In this document: piece after piece, positions 7,355 through 14,022 of the stretch
Numbering within the stretch: the first letter of the stretch is position 1
Layout of the letters: every line of letters begins with the position of its first letter
Origin: Bacteroidota bacterium
Lineage (GTDB): Bacteria; Bacteroidota; Bacteroidia; Bacteroidales; UBA1556
Direction: 5' to 3'
Assembly: GCA_003648395.1 (NCBI GenBank)
Contig: QMPB01000053.1
Span: 1 to 14,022 of the forward strand
Length of the DNA stretch: 14,022 nucleotides
Notes under the pieces: model-generated
What the model was told of the DNA's origin: nothing
What the model saw: the letters and a program-made list of their open reading frames with translations, nothing else
Database searches by the model: none
Program-made: the position numbers and the translations under genes

Positions 7355-9895
7355 ATGGAAGCAAAGTTTTCGCCAAGAGTAAGAGAAGTATTAAACTATA
7401 GTCGTGAGGAAGCCATTAGACTTGGTAACGAATATATTGGAATAGAACATTTATTATTGGGTATTTTACGAAATGGAACAGGAAAGGCAATTAGTATATT
7501 GGTAAAGCATTCTATTAATTTAAAAGAACTTCGCCTTTTGATAGAAAAAGCTGTTCAGAGTGATGCCAAAATAGAAGATGATAAAGAAATTCCTTTGGTT
7601 CGTCAAGCAGAAAAATGTCTAAAGCGCACCTATTTAGAGGCTAAAGTTTATAAATCGGATATGATTAATATAGAGCACCTTCTACTAGCCATACTACGAG
7701 ATGAAGATAATGTAGCTACTCGAACTATTGAGAAATATGGACTTAATTATAAAATTGCAAATGAAGATTTAAGATCATGGATTTCAAATACCATAAGCAA
7801 TGAGCCTAAAAAACCTCAGGCGCAGGCCGCGGCTTCTTCAGAAAGCTCTGCATTTGAAGATGATGATAAGCAAAACTATGAATCAAATACTCCTAAAAAA
7901 GGAGATAATAAAACTAAAACTCCTGTTCTTGATAATTTCGGAAGAGATTTAACAAAAATGGCTAGCGATAATAAGCTCGACCCAGTTGTTGGAAGAGATA
8001 AAGAACTGGAACGTATCTCACAAATACTCTCTAGAAGAAAAAAGAACAACCCAATACTAATTGGAGAACCTGGTGTTGGTAAGTCTGCAATTGCTGAAGG
8101 ATTAGCCCTAAGAATAGTCAATAAGCAGGTCTCACGCATTTTATTTAACAAAAGGGTTGTTTCCCTAGATGTAGCTTCTTTAGTGGCAGGAACCAAATAT
8201 AGAGGACAGTTTGAGGAGAGAATGAAAGCGTTGATAAATGAGTTGGCGAAGAATCCAAACATTATTATATTTATTGATGAAATCCATACAATGGTTGGTG
8301 CTGGTGGTGCTCAAGGTTCGCTTGATGCATCAAATATGTTTAAGCCAGCATTGGCAAGAGGCGAAATTCAATGTATTGGAGCCACTACCCTAGACGAATA
8401 TCGTCAGAATATTGAAAAAGATGGAGCATTGGAACGTAGGTTTCAGAAAATAATAGTTGAGGCTACTAATGAAGAAGAAACAATAGAGATTCTTAATAAT
8501 ATAAAAGGCCGCTACGAAGACCACCATTTAGTAAGATATACCGATGATGCAATTAAAGCTTGTGTTACTTTAACGCAAAGATATGTTAGCGACAGATTTC
8601 TTCCGGATAAAGCTATTGATGCTTTAGATGAAGCGGGTTCTAGAGTTCATATAACTCATATTAATGTTCCTCAGCGCATTTTAGATATTGAAACTAAAAT
8701 GGAGGAAACTCGCAAGCAAAAACTTGATGCCATTAAGCAACAACGATACGAGGATGCTGCTAATTATCGCGATAAAGAGTCGAAACTTATAAAAGATATT
8801 GATGATGAGAAGGAAAAATGGGAGAATGATTCAAAAATTAATAGAGAGGCTGTTACTGAAGAGAATGTAGCTGATGTTGTGGCTATGATGACTGGAATTC
8901 CTGTACAAGGAATTGCAAATGATGAGGGTGCAAAACTAATGGAAATGGAGAGTGATTTACAAGCTTCCGTAATTGGTCAGGACACTGCTATAACAAAGAT
9001 AACAAAGGCAATACAGCGAAATAGAGCTGGACTAAAAGATCCAAATAAACCCATAGGATCATTTATTTTTCTAGGGCCTACAGGTGTTGGTAAAACTCAT
9101 TTGGCAAAAACACTTTCTAAATATTTATTTAATTCGGATGATTCGCTTATAAGAATAGATATGAGCGAATATATGGAAAAATTTGCTGTATCGAGATTGG
9201 TGGGGGCTCCTCCTGGCTACGTTGGATACGAGGAAGGTGGTCAGCTTAGCGAAAAAGTACGCAGAAAACCATATGCAGTTATACTCCTTGATGAGATGGA
9301 AAAGGCTCACCCAGATGTATTTCATCTTTTATTACAAGTTTTAGACGACGGGCAACTTACTGATAGTTATGGTCGTAAGATAGATTTTAAAAACACTATT
9401 ATAATAATGACTTCTAATATTGGCTCACGTCAGTTAAAAGACTTTGGTAATGGTGTTGGATTTAATACAAATACTAGAGAGGCCAACAAAAATAATAACT
9501 CTAAGAAGATAATAGAGAATGCATTAAAAAAATCTTTTGCTCCTGAATTCTTAAATAGAATTGATGATGTAGTTATGTTTAATCACCTTGAAAAGAAAGA
9601 TATTCATGTAATTATTGATATTGAGCTTAAAAGTTTGTTTGCCAGAGTCTCTAAACTTGGTTATAAACTTAAGGTTACTGCAAAAGCAAAAGACTTTATC
9701 TCCGAAAAGGGATGGGATCCTCAATTTGGAGCGCGTCCGTTGAAAAGAGCTATACAGAAACATGTAGAAGATGAGTTAGCTGAGGAGATTATTAAATCAA
9801 ATATTAATGAAGGTGACGAAATTATTATTGATTATAATAAAAGAAATGACGCCATAAAAATTAAGATAAAAAAGCCCGTAAAAAAGGCTAAATAG
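7355..9895 (+). CDS. clpC: ClpC-type AAA+ unfoldase (Clp protease ATP-binding subunit)
   Basis: A class I Hsp100 ATPase that unfolds substrates and feeds them to ClpP; cytoplasmic. The 846 residues show the whole ClpC order. Two Clp N-terminal repeats are at about 3-70 and 80-145. NBD1 has Walker A GEPGVGKS (237-244), Walker B IIFIDE (304-309) and the arginine pair in LERRF. A short middle domain with a UVR motif (about 446-482, KQQRYEDAANYRDKE) distinguishes ClpC from ClpB, which has a long coiled coil. NBD2 has Walker A GPTGVGKT (574-581), Walker B VILLDE (642-647) and NRID (734-737). VGFN at 701-704 sits where ClpC has its ClpP-docking loop, which supports a partnership with ClpP rather than a stand-alone disaggregase. 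A charged, Ala/Ser-rich linker (about 150-190) makes it somewhat longer than B. subtilis ClpC. The basic tail ends KKPVKKAK. It is divergent from gyrA and 155 bases upstream of dnaN. Confidence 0.97.
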   Translation: MEAKFSPRVREVLNYSREEAIRLGNEYIGIEHLLLGILRNGTGKAISILVKHSINLKELRLLIEKAVQSDAKIEDDKEIPLVRQAEKCLKRTYLEAKVYKSDMINIEHLLLAILRDEDNVATRTIEKYGLNYKIANEDLRSWISNTISNEPKKPQAQAAASSESSAFEDDDKQNYESNTPKKGDNKTKTPVLDNFGRDLTKMASDNKLDPVVGRDKELERISQILSRRKKNNPILIGEPGVGKSAIAEGLALRIVNKQVSRILFNKRVVSLDVASLVAGTKYRGQFEERMKALINELAKNPNIIIFIDEIHTMVGAGGAQGSLDASNMFKPALARGEIQCIGATTLDEYRQNIEKDGALERRFQKIIVEATNEEETIEILNNIKGRYEDHHLVRYTDDAIKACVTLTQRYVSDRFLPDKAIDALDEAGSRVHITHINVPQRILDIETKMEETRKQKLDAIKQQRYEDAANYRDKESKLIKDIDDEKEKWENDSKINREAVTEENVADVVAMMTGIPVQGIANDEGAKLMEMESDLQASVIGQDTAITKITKAIQRNRAGLKDPNKPIGSFIFLGPTGVGKTHLAKTLSKYLFNSDDSLIRIDMSEYMEKFAVSRLVGAPPGYVGYEEGGQLSEKVRRKPYAVILLDEMEKAHPDVFHLLLQVLDDGQLTDSYGRKIDFKNTIIIMTSNIGSRQLKDFGNGVGFNTNTREANKNNNSKKIIENALKKSFAPEFLNRIDDVVMFNHLEKKDIHVIIDIELKSLFARVSKLGYKLKVTAKAKDFISEKGWDPQFGARPLKRAIQKHVEDELAEEIIKSNINEGDEIIIDYNKRNDAIKIKIKKPVKKAK

Positions 9896-9902
9896 TTTAT
9901 AC

Positions 9903-9950
9903 TTAACAGTATTAATATGAAATTAACAAATTAGATATAAGGCTGTTAAT
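9903..9950 (+). repeat. Alternative inverted repeats in the clpC-dnaN gap
   Basis: TTAACAG (9903-9909) can pair with CTGTTAA (9943-9949), and ATTAACA (9922-9928) can pair with TGTTAAT (9944-9950). The two pairings share their right arm and exclude each other. No T-run follows, so this is not a standard terminator. It is AT-rich and may be coincidental. No full Bacteroidota promoter is visible for dnaN; TAACTTTA at 9990-9997 is a near match to the -7 element with a TTTG too close upstream. Confidence 0.3.
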
Positions 9951-10050
9951 AAATTATAAAGCAAACATAATTTGTTTTACGATTATTTATAACTTTACAC
10001 TCTAATTTTTTATAGAGAATAATATTACAAATTATAATAATACAACACTT

Positions 10051-11178
10051 ATGAAATTTATTGCATCAAGTAAACTTTTACAAGCAAGCTTACAGTCAAT
10101 TAGCGGAGTATTAGGAACTAATAGCACCTTACCTATCCTTGATAATTTTCTTTTTAGTTTAGAAAATGAGGAATTAAAAATTACTGCGTCCGACGTTGAA
10201 ACAACTATGTCTGTCACAGTTTCTTTATCAAAATCGGAAGATGAAGGTATAATTGCTATTCCTGCCAAATTACTTCTTGATACCTTAAAAACATTTGGCG
10301 ATATTCCTATTACTTTTAATATTAACGTTGAAACTAGTCAAATAGAATTAATTACTGACGATGGTAAATTTAAGATGAGTGGCTACGATGGTAATGAATA
10401 TCCTAGTACTATCGATGTAGAATCTCCTTCAGAAATAGCTATTGCTGCTGAAATTCTTGAAGATGCTATTGGTAAAACAATATTTGCTACAGGAAATGAT
10501 GAACTTCGTCCAGTGATGATGGGAATTAATTTTGAATTTACGGCTAATGGTTTAATAATGGTTGGTACTGATGCTCATAAACTTGTGAAATACACAAAAA
10601 AGAGTATCATTTCCGAAAATGAAGATAGCTTTGTAGTCCCTAAGAAACCATTAAATCAATTAAAGAGTATTTTAGGAAAAATATCTGATGATGTAGTTAT
10701 TAAGTATAATAAAACTAATGCTCTTTTTGAGTTTGATAATTACACATTAATCTGTAGACTAGTTGATAGTAAATATCCTAATTACGAGGCTGTTATACCT
10801 AAAGATAATCCAAATACACTAACTGTTGATAGACTTCAGTTATTAAATAAAATTCGTCGTGTAAGTTTCTTTGCTAATCAATCTACCAATCAAATTAGAT
10901 TAAGTATTAGTGGTCAGGAATTGATATTAAGTGCTGAGGATTTAGATTTCACTAATGAAGCACACGAGAGGTTAAACTGCAGCTATAATGGTAGCGATTT
11001 AGAAATCGGATTTAACTCTAAATTTATACTTGAAATGCTTAATAATTTAAATAGCGAACAAGTTATAATGGAATTATCTACTCCTGGTAGAGCGGGTCTT
11101 CTATTACCTGTTAGCGAGAGCGATAGTGATGAGGAAATTCTTATGTTAGTTATGCCTATAATGCTGACTGACAATTAA
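10051..11178 (+). CDS. dnaN: DNA polymerase III sliding clamp (beta subunit)
   Basis: The ring-shaped processivity factor that tethers DNA polymerase III to DNA and acts as a docking platform for other repair and replication proteins. At 375 residues it is close to the usual 366-380. Three clamp domains of about 120 residues each are recognisable. The N-terminal one starts MKFIASSKLLQASLQSISGV and has LPILDNFLF at about 27-35. The middle one contains the conserved RPVMMGINFE and GTDAHKLVKY. The C-terminal one ends LMLVMPIML, the typical clamp C-terminus (consensus near VVMPMRL) beside the peptide-binding pocket. The ATG at 10051 is the only start that keeps the first beta strand. dnaA and recF are not adjacent, and I saw no DnaA boxes, so there is no sign that the replication origin is here. 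Two terminator-like hairpins follow the stop codon. Confidence 0.97.
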   Translation: MKFIASSKLLQASLQSISGVLGTNSTLPILDNFLFSLENEELKITASDVETTMSVTVSLSKSEDEGIIAIPAKLLLDTLKTFGDIPITFNINVETSQIELITDDGKFKMSGYDGNEYPSTIDVESPSEIAIAAEILEDAIGKTIFATGNDELRPVMMGINFEFTANGLIMVGTDAHKLVKYTKKSIISENEDSFVVPKKPLNQLKSILGKISDDVVIKYNKTNALFEFDNYTLICRLVDSKYPNYEAVIPKDNPNTLTVDRLQLLNKIRRVSFFANQSTNQIRLSISGQELILSAEDLDFTNEAHERLNCSYNGSDLEIGFNSKFILEMLNNLNSEQVIMELSTPGRAGLLLPVSESDSDEEILMLVMPIMLTDN

Positions 11179-11200
11179 TAATATTATCTTAAAAATAACT

Positions 11201-11223
11201 AATCATTTATAGTGATTTTTTTT
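11201..11223 (+). terminator. Weak terminator-like hairpin after dnaN
   Basis: AATCA (11201-11205) pairs with TGATT (11213-11217), plus one G-U and one A-U pair inside, leaving a 3-base loop. It is followed by T to 11223. The stem is short and AT-rich, so it would be a weak terminator. It is the first of two terminator-like structures in this gap. Confidence 0.4.
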
Positions 11224-11229
11224 AAAGAG

Positions 11230-11253
11230 ATGATAATATATAAAATTTATCAT
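11230..11253 (+). repeat. Short inverted repeat just upstream of the main dnaN terminator
   Basis: ATGATAA (11230-11236) pairs perfectly with TTATCAT (11247-11253) around a 10-base AT-only loop. It abuts the A-run of the terminator at 11254. It could stack on that hairpin or be chance in AT-rich DNA. Confidence 0.3.
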
Positions 11254-11283
11254 AAAAAAAATCCGCTAATGCGGATTTTTTTA
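11254..11283 (+). terminator. Strong rho-independent terminator between dnaN and dacA
   Basis: ATCCGC (11261-11266) and GCGGAT (11271-11276) form a perfect stem with loop TAAT, extended by A-T pairs, and end in a run of seven T. It is nearly symmetrical and could act in both directions, although nothing converges on it. It ends only 16 bases before the dacA ATG, so it lies inside any dacA leader transcribed from upstream. Confidence 0.9.
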
Positions 11284-11299
11284 TAATTCATTTATTGAA

Positions 11300-12070
11300 A
11301 TGCTAGATCTATTATTTATAAACATAGGGTTTTCTGATATTATTGATATATTATTGGTAGCATATCTTATTTATTCAATTTATAAATTGGTAAAAGGAAC
11401 TGCGGCTATAAATATATTTTTTGGTCTTGTTACCATATTTCTTATTTGGAAATTAGTTGGCATGTTGCAGATGAAGATGCTTGATGAAATTCTAGGTCAA
11501 TTTATTAGTGTTGGTGTTTTAGCTCTTATAATTGTATTCCAACAAGAAATAAGAAGCTTCTTACTAATGTTGGGAAAGGTTGGTAGAGATAGAAATGGTA
11601 AACTTATTTTTATGAAAAAAGTTGTTCATCAACAGAAAATTGATATCAATACCATTACTTTATCTATGGAGGAAATGTCGAAACAACTTACAGGAGCTCT
11701 AATAGTATTGCGTAGGACTAATGAGTTACAAGAAATTATAGATACTGGAGAAGAAATTGACGCAATATTTTCAGCCCCGCTTTTGGAAAGTATATTCTAT
11801 AAAAATAATCCTCTTCACGATGGTGCCGTTATTATTTATAGTAATAAAATAGTAGCTGCACGATGTGTTCTACCGGTTAGTAAAAAGACTGATTTCCCTG
11901 CTGATTTTGGGCTTAGACATAGAGCAGCAGCAGGTCTTACTCAAAATACTGATGCTCTAGTTCTTATAGTTTCTGAGCAAACTGGTAATTTTGCTTATAG
12001 CGATAAGGGTCAACTTTATACTAATGTAAGTATCAAAACCATAAAAGAACTATTGCTTAATGAAGCATAG
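11300..12070 (+). CDS. dacA: Membrane-bound diadenylate cyclase (c-di-AMP synthase, CdaA/DacA type)
   Basis: Condenses two ATP into cyclic di-AMP, a second messenger for potassium, osmotic and cell-wall homeostasis. The protein has 256 residues. Three hydrophobic segments at about 12-30, 35-52 and 66-82 anchor it in the inner membrane. The cytoplasmic DisA_N domain covers about 95-255. Seen there: GALIVLRR (132-139), the catalytic DGA in PLHDGAVIIY (174-176), and the RHR nucleotide-binding motif in LRHRAAAGL (206-208), so the active site looks intact. The start MLDLLFINIGFSDIIDILLVA fits the usual first helix of CdaA. In Firmicutes this gene is linked to cdaR and glmM; neither is visible here. 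It follows dnaN in the same direction, but behind strong and weak terminator-like hairpins. I found no promoter of the TAnnTTTG type in the 121-base gap, so expression probably depends on read-through or an unrecognised promoter. Confidence 0.95.
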   Translation: MLDLLFINIGFSDIIDILLVAYLIYSIYKLVKGTAAINIFFGLVTIFLIWKLVGMLQMKMLDEILGQFISVGVLALIIVFQQEIRSFLLMLGKVGRDRNGKLIFMKKVVHQQKIDINTITLSMEEMSKQLTGALIVLRRTNELQEIIDTGEEIDAIFSAPLLESIFYKNNPLHDGAVIIYSNKIVAARCVLPVSKKTDFPADFGLRHRAAAGLTQNTDALVLIVSEQTGNFAYSDKGQLYTNVSIKTIKELLLNEA

Positions 12071-12096
12071 TTTAAGGCTATTATTCTAAAAAATAG

Positions 12097-12152
12097 AAAA
12101 GCAATATTATACCAAATGATTTAATTTCTAAATGGTAAAATACTGCTTTTTT
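12097..12152. terminator. Bidirectional terminator between convergent dacA and the oxidoreductase gene
   Basis: The arms at 12097-12114 and 12133-12150 (AAAAGCA...TACCA against TGGTA...TGCTTTT) pair over 18 positions with two exceptions: A-C at 12104/12143, which becomes U-G in the minus-strand RNA, and A-A at 12109/12138. On the plus strand it ends in six T. On the minus strand it ends in TTTT, then CTA and six more T. It lies between the dacA stop codon and the convergent stop codon at 12168, so it can serve both genes. Confidence 0.75.
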
Positions 12153-12167
12153 ATTTATGATATTTCA

Positions 12168-14022
12168 CTATTTAAATCGTTGCTCAAACTCTTCATCAAA
12201 TCTTTTTACGATATAGTCAGCACCATGATTAAAATAGGATTTTGTTTGTTCCTTATTAGTAATTTTAAAAGAAAATTTCTTGTCTAATCTTCTCAAAGGT
12301 AACTTCTCTCCTATTTCCATAAATACATCATTCACAGAACTATGTGCGGTTAACTTAAACTTATCATTTAATATAGACAATTGCTCAAAATTGTTGAATT
12401 TTATAGGAGAATCTATTTGTTTCTCGAATTGTTGAATTACTCTTTGTGTATTTGTAAAGCTGCCATCAGATTCAATTGCATACGAAGCTGGAAGAATTAA
12501 ATCAGCTTCTTTTGCAGTCTCAGTTATAAAGTAATCTTGAACAACTAAGAAGTCTTGCTTTCCAAACCATGAAGTAACTTCATTAATATCTTTTGCAGTT
12601 CCAATGGGGTCTTCTCCAAAAATAAATATATTTTTATAATCACCTTTTTTCATTGAAGGAATAATCTTCTTATCAGGCTTATATCCTTTATAAATACTAC
12701 CCGTATCAATACAAGGCATAGCGCCCATATCAAATATTCCTTGAGAGTTATTCTTTTCTTTTAAAGATAATATTCCACTTGCTTTTTTTCCAAGTTTACC
12801 TGTTATCATTGCCAAGTTATATAGTTCTATAGATGTTTCAGCATTGATGTATTTTTCAGAGAATATAATAACAGCATTCTGATCATTATTAAATTCCTTT
12901 GCTACAGTAATCATTTGTTCGTAAGTAACTCCTGCCTTCTCAAGCAACGAATCCAGATTAGGCTTAAGAATATCTTGCTTATATTCTTCAAAACCCTCTG
13001 TTCTGCTATCAATAAACATACGATTTAGTAGATTCTTCTTTATAAAATAGAAATTTAGTGCTTTAATAAAATAATAATAACTATCAATAAATAGCTCTGT
13101 ATCTACTTTATGACTCATCTTTTCATTTTTAGTTTCCGAGATAAAGTTCACTGAACAATTATTCTTTGTACGTGCTTCATTTACAAGGAAACCTGTAAAA
13201 TCATTCTCATTTATTAAATCAGCACCAAAGATAAAAATCTTACTAGTTTTTATTAAATCTTCGAAAGGAACATTTGCTACTGCATTATTGGAATACATTT
13301 GTGAGCCTCTTCCTAAATAGCTGAAACTAGCAACATAAGGAGTACCTACTCCTTCTTTGGCAAACTTTTGGATTAGGTAAATTTCTTCGTTAGTCATTCT
13401 TGCCCCTGCAAAGAATATGTTTTGCATAGCTTCCGTAGCTTTTATCTTATCATATACAAGGCTTAGGGCTTCACCAAACGATATCTCTTCAAATTTACCA
13501 TTCCTTTTTAATAAAGGAGTAGTAATTCTAGAAGTATCATTATAAAACTGATAACCAAATTTAGGCTTTCTACCAATAGTCGTTTGTGGATTTATTAAGC
13601 CAACTGTTCCTTCTACACCCATTACAAACTTCCTTTTATGACTTAATAAATTCATAGCAACACCTTCGCTACCATATATATCAATAGCATATAAAGGCTC
13701 TGTTGCAACAGGTCCTGGTTTAAAAATTAAGTTTTCTCTAATTGCACCAGTTGGACAAGTATCGATACATAGTCCACAAGTTTGACAATTAGTTTCTGTA
13801 AGCGAATCAGTCATCGAAGGTGCTACAAAAGAAGTAAAACCTCTATTTACAAGACCTAATGCATTAGCACCAACTACTTCATCACAAATACGGATACAGC
13901 GAGAACATAAAATACATTTATTATTATCAATTTCAATATACGGATGACTAAAATCTACTATATATTCATTGTATTCACCAGCATATTTACTTTGCTCTAC
14001 ATTATATTCGTCAGAATACTTC
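12168..14022 (-). CDS. Iron-sulfur/molybdopterin-like oxidoreductase subunit, HydA/FdhA/NuoG-related, with degenerate cofactor site (partial, N-terminus beyond right edge)
   Basis: The frame is open from the stop at 12168 to the edge (617 residues visible). The ATG at 13814 is internal, because conserved ferredoxin sequence lies upstream of it. In visible numbering, a two-cluster ferredoxin domain has CILCSRCIRIC (Cys36, 39, 42, 46) and CQTCGLCIDTCP (Cys79, 82, 85, 89), preceded by HPYIEID. This is the pattern of [FeFe]-hydrogenase HydA and NAD-linked formate dehydrogenases rather than classical NuoG. A molybdopterin-oxidoreductase fold follows, recognisable from FGYQFYND, RITTPL, the segment around NIFFAGARMTNEEIYLI, QGIFDMGAMP and ADLILPASYAIESDGSFTNTQR. 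The four cysteines of its 4Fe-4S/Mo subdomain are absent (residues 111-159), and the chain ends before a normal C-terminal pterin-binding domain. Upstream there is probably a 2Fe-2S domain, and NuoE/NuoF-like partners nearby; neither is visible. The likely role is electron transfer in a soluble NAD(P)H-linked complex. Its own catalysis of formate oxidation is doubtful. Confidence 0.88.
   Translation of the reverse strand, partial: KYSDEYNVEQSKYAGEYNEYIVDFSHPYIEIDNNKCILCSRCIRICDEVVGANALGLVNRGFTSFVAPSMTDSLTETNCQTCGLCIDTCPTGAIRENLIFKPGPVATEPLYAIDIYGSEGVAMNLLSHKRKFVMGVEGTVGLINPQTTIGRKPKFGYQFYNDTSRITTPLLKRNGKFEEISFGEALSLVYDKIKATEAMQNIFFAGARMTNEEIYLIQKFAKEGVGTPYVASFSYLGRGSQMYSNNAVANVPFEDLIKTSKIFIFGADLINENDFTGFLVNEARTKNNCSVNFISETKNEKMSHKVDTELFIDSYYYFIKALNFYFIKKNLLNRMFIDSRTEGFEEYKQDILKPNLDSLLEKAGVTYEQMITVAKEFNNDQNAVIIFSEKYINAETSIELYNLAMITGKLGKKASGILSLKEKNNSQGIFDMGAMPCIDTGSIYKGYKPDKKIIPSMKKGDYKNIFIFGEDPIGTAKDINEVTSWFGKQDFLVVQDYFITETAKEADLILPASYAIESDGSFTNTQRVIQQFEKQIDSPIKFNNFEQLSILNDKFKLTAHSSVNDVFMEIGEKLPLRRLDKKFSFKITNKEQTKSYFNHGADYIVKRFDEEFEQRFK

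Noticed and set aside
7876..8262. Minus-strand open frame of 128 codons inside clpC
   Set aside because: It overlaps NBD1 of a well-conserved gene in antisense, and its translation has no recognisable domain.
9896..10050. Replication origin next to dnaN
   Set aside because: There is no dnaA gene, no TTATCCACA-type boxes and no repeat cluster; dnaN alone does not mark an origin in this phylum.
13812..13814. ATG at 13814 as the start of the right-edge oxidoreductase
   Set aside because: The frame remains open to the window edge, and the 69 upstream codons encode a conserved 4Fe-4S motif (CILCSRCIRIC), so the gene begins outside the window.

Overview
The window comes from an AT-rich member of the Bacteroidota (probably class Bacteroidia). 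Four things point there: no Shine-Dalgarno sequences ahead of the ATG starts, promoter-like elements of the TTTG / TAnnTTTG type, a TonB-dependent receptor with a typical Bacteroidota N-terminus, and the family character of GyrA, ClpC and the diadenylate cyclase. A HydA / formate-dehydrogenase-type iron-sulfur subunit at the right edge suggests anaerobic or fermentative metabolism. The genus cannot be named from the sequence alone.

Layout. From 7079 leftward, four genes lie on the minus strand: gyrA, a periplasmic TPR protein, glutaminase (glsA), and a TonB-dependent receptor that runs off the left edge. A divergent, AT-rich 275-base gap (7080-7354) separates gyrA from clpC on the plus strand. 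Two more plus-strand genes follow: dnaN (sliding clamp) and a membrane diadenylate cyclase (dacA/cdaA). dacA converges on a minus-strand oxidoreductase subunit that runs off the right edge. The other gaps are short and hold hairpin terminators or promoter-like elements. No gene-free stretch exceeds 300 bases. I see no RNA gene, insertion sequence, CRISPR array or phage sequence.

Function. Most of the window is housekeeping: DNA topology (gyrA), replication processivity (dnaN), protein quality control (clpC), c-di-AMP signalling (dacA) and glutamine catabolism (glsA). The less ordinary parts are three. The right-edge oxidoreductase has a formate-dehydrogenase-like domain that has lost all the cysteines expected at its 4Fe-4S/Mo site and appears to lack the C-terminal pterin-binding domain, so it looks like an electron-wiring subunit rather than an enzyme. 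The TPR protein carries a BamE/SmpA-like insertion. The dnaN-dacA gap has tandem terminator-like hairpins ending 16 bases before the dacA start codon, with no visible promoter. I found no convincing, entirely new multi-gene system; the oxidoreductase and the dacA leader are the best candidates for a second look.
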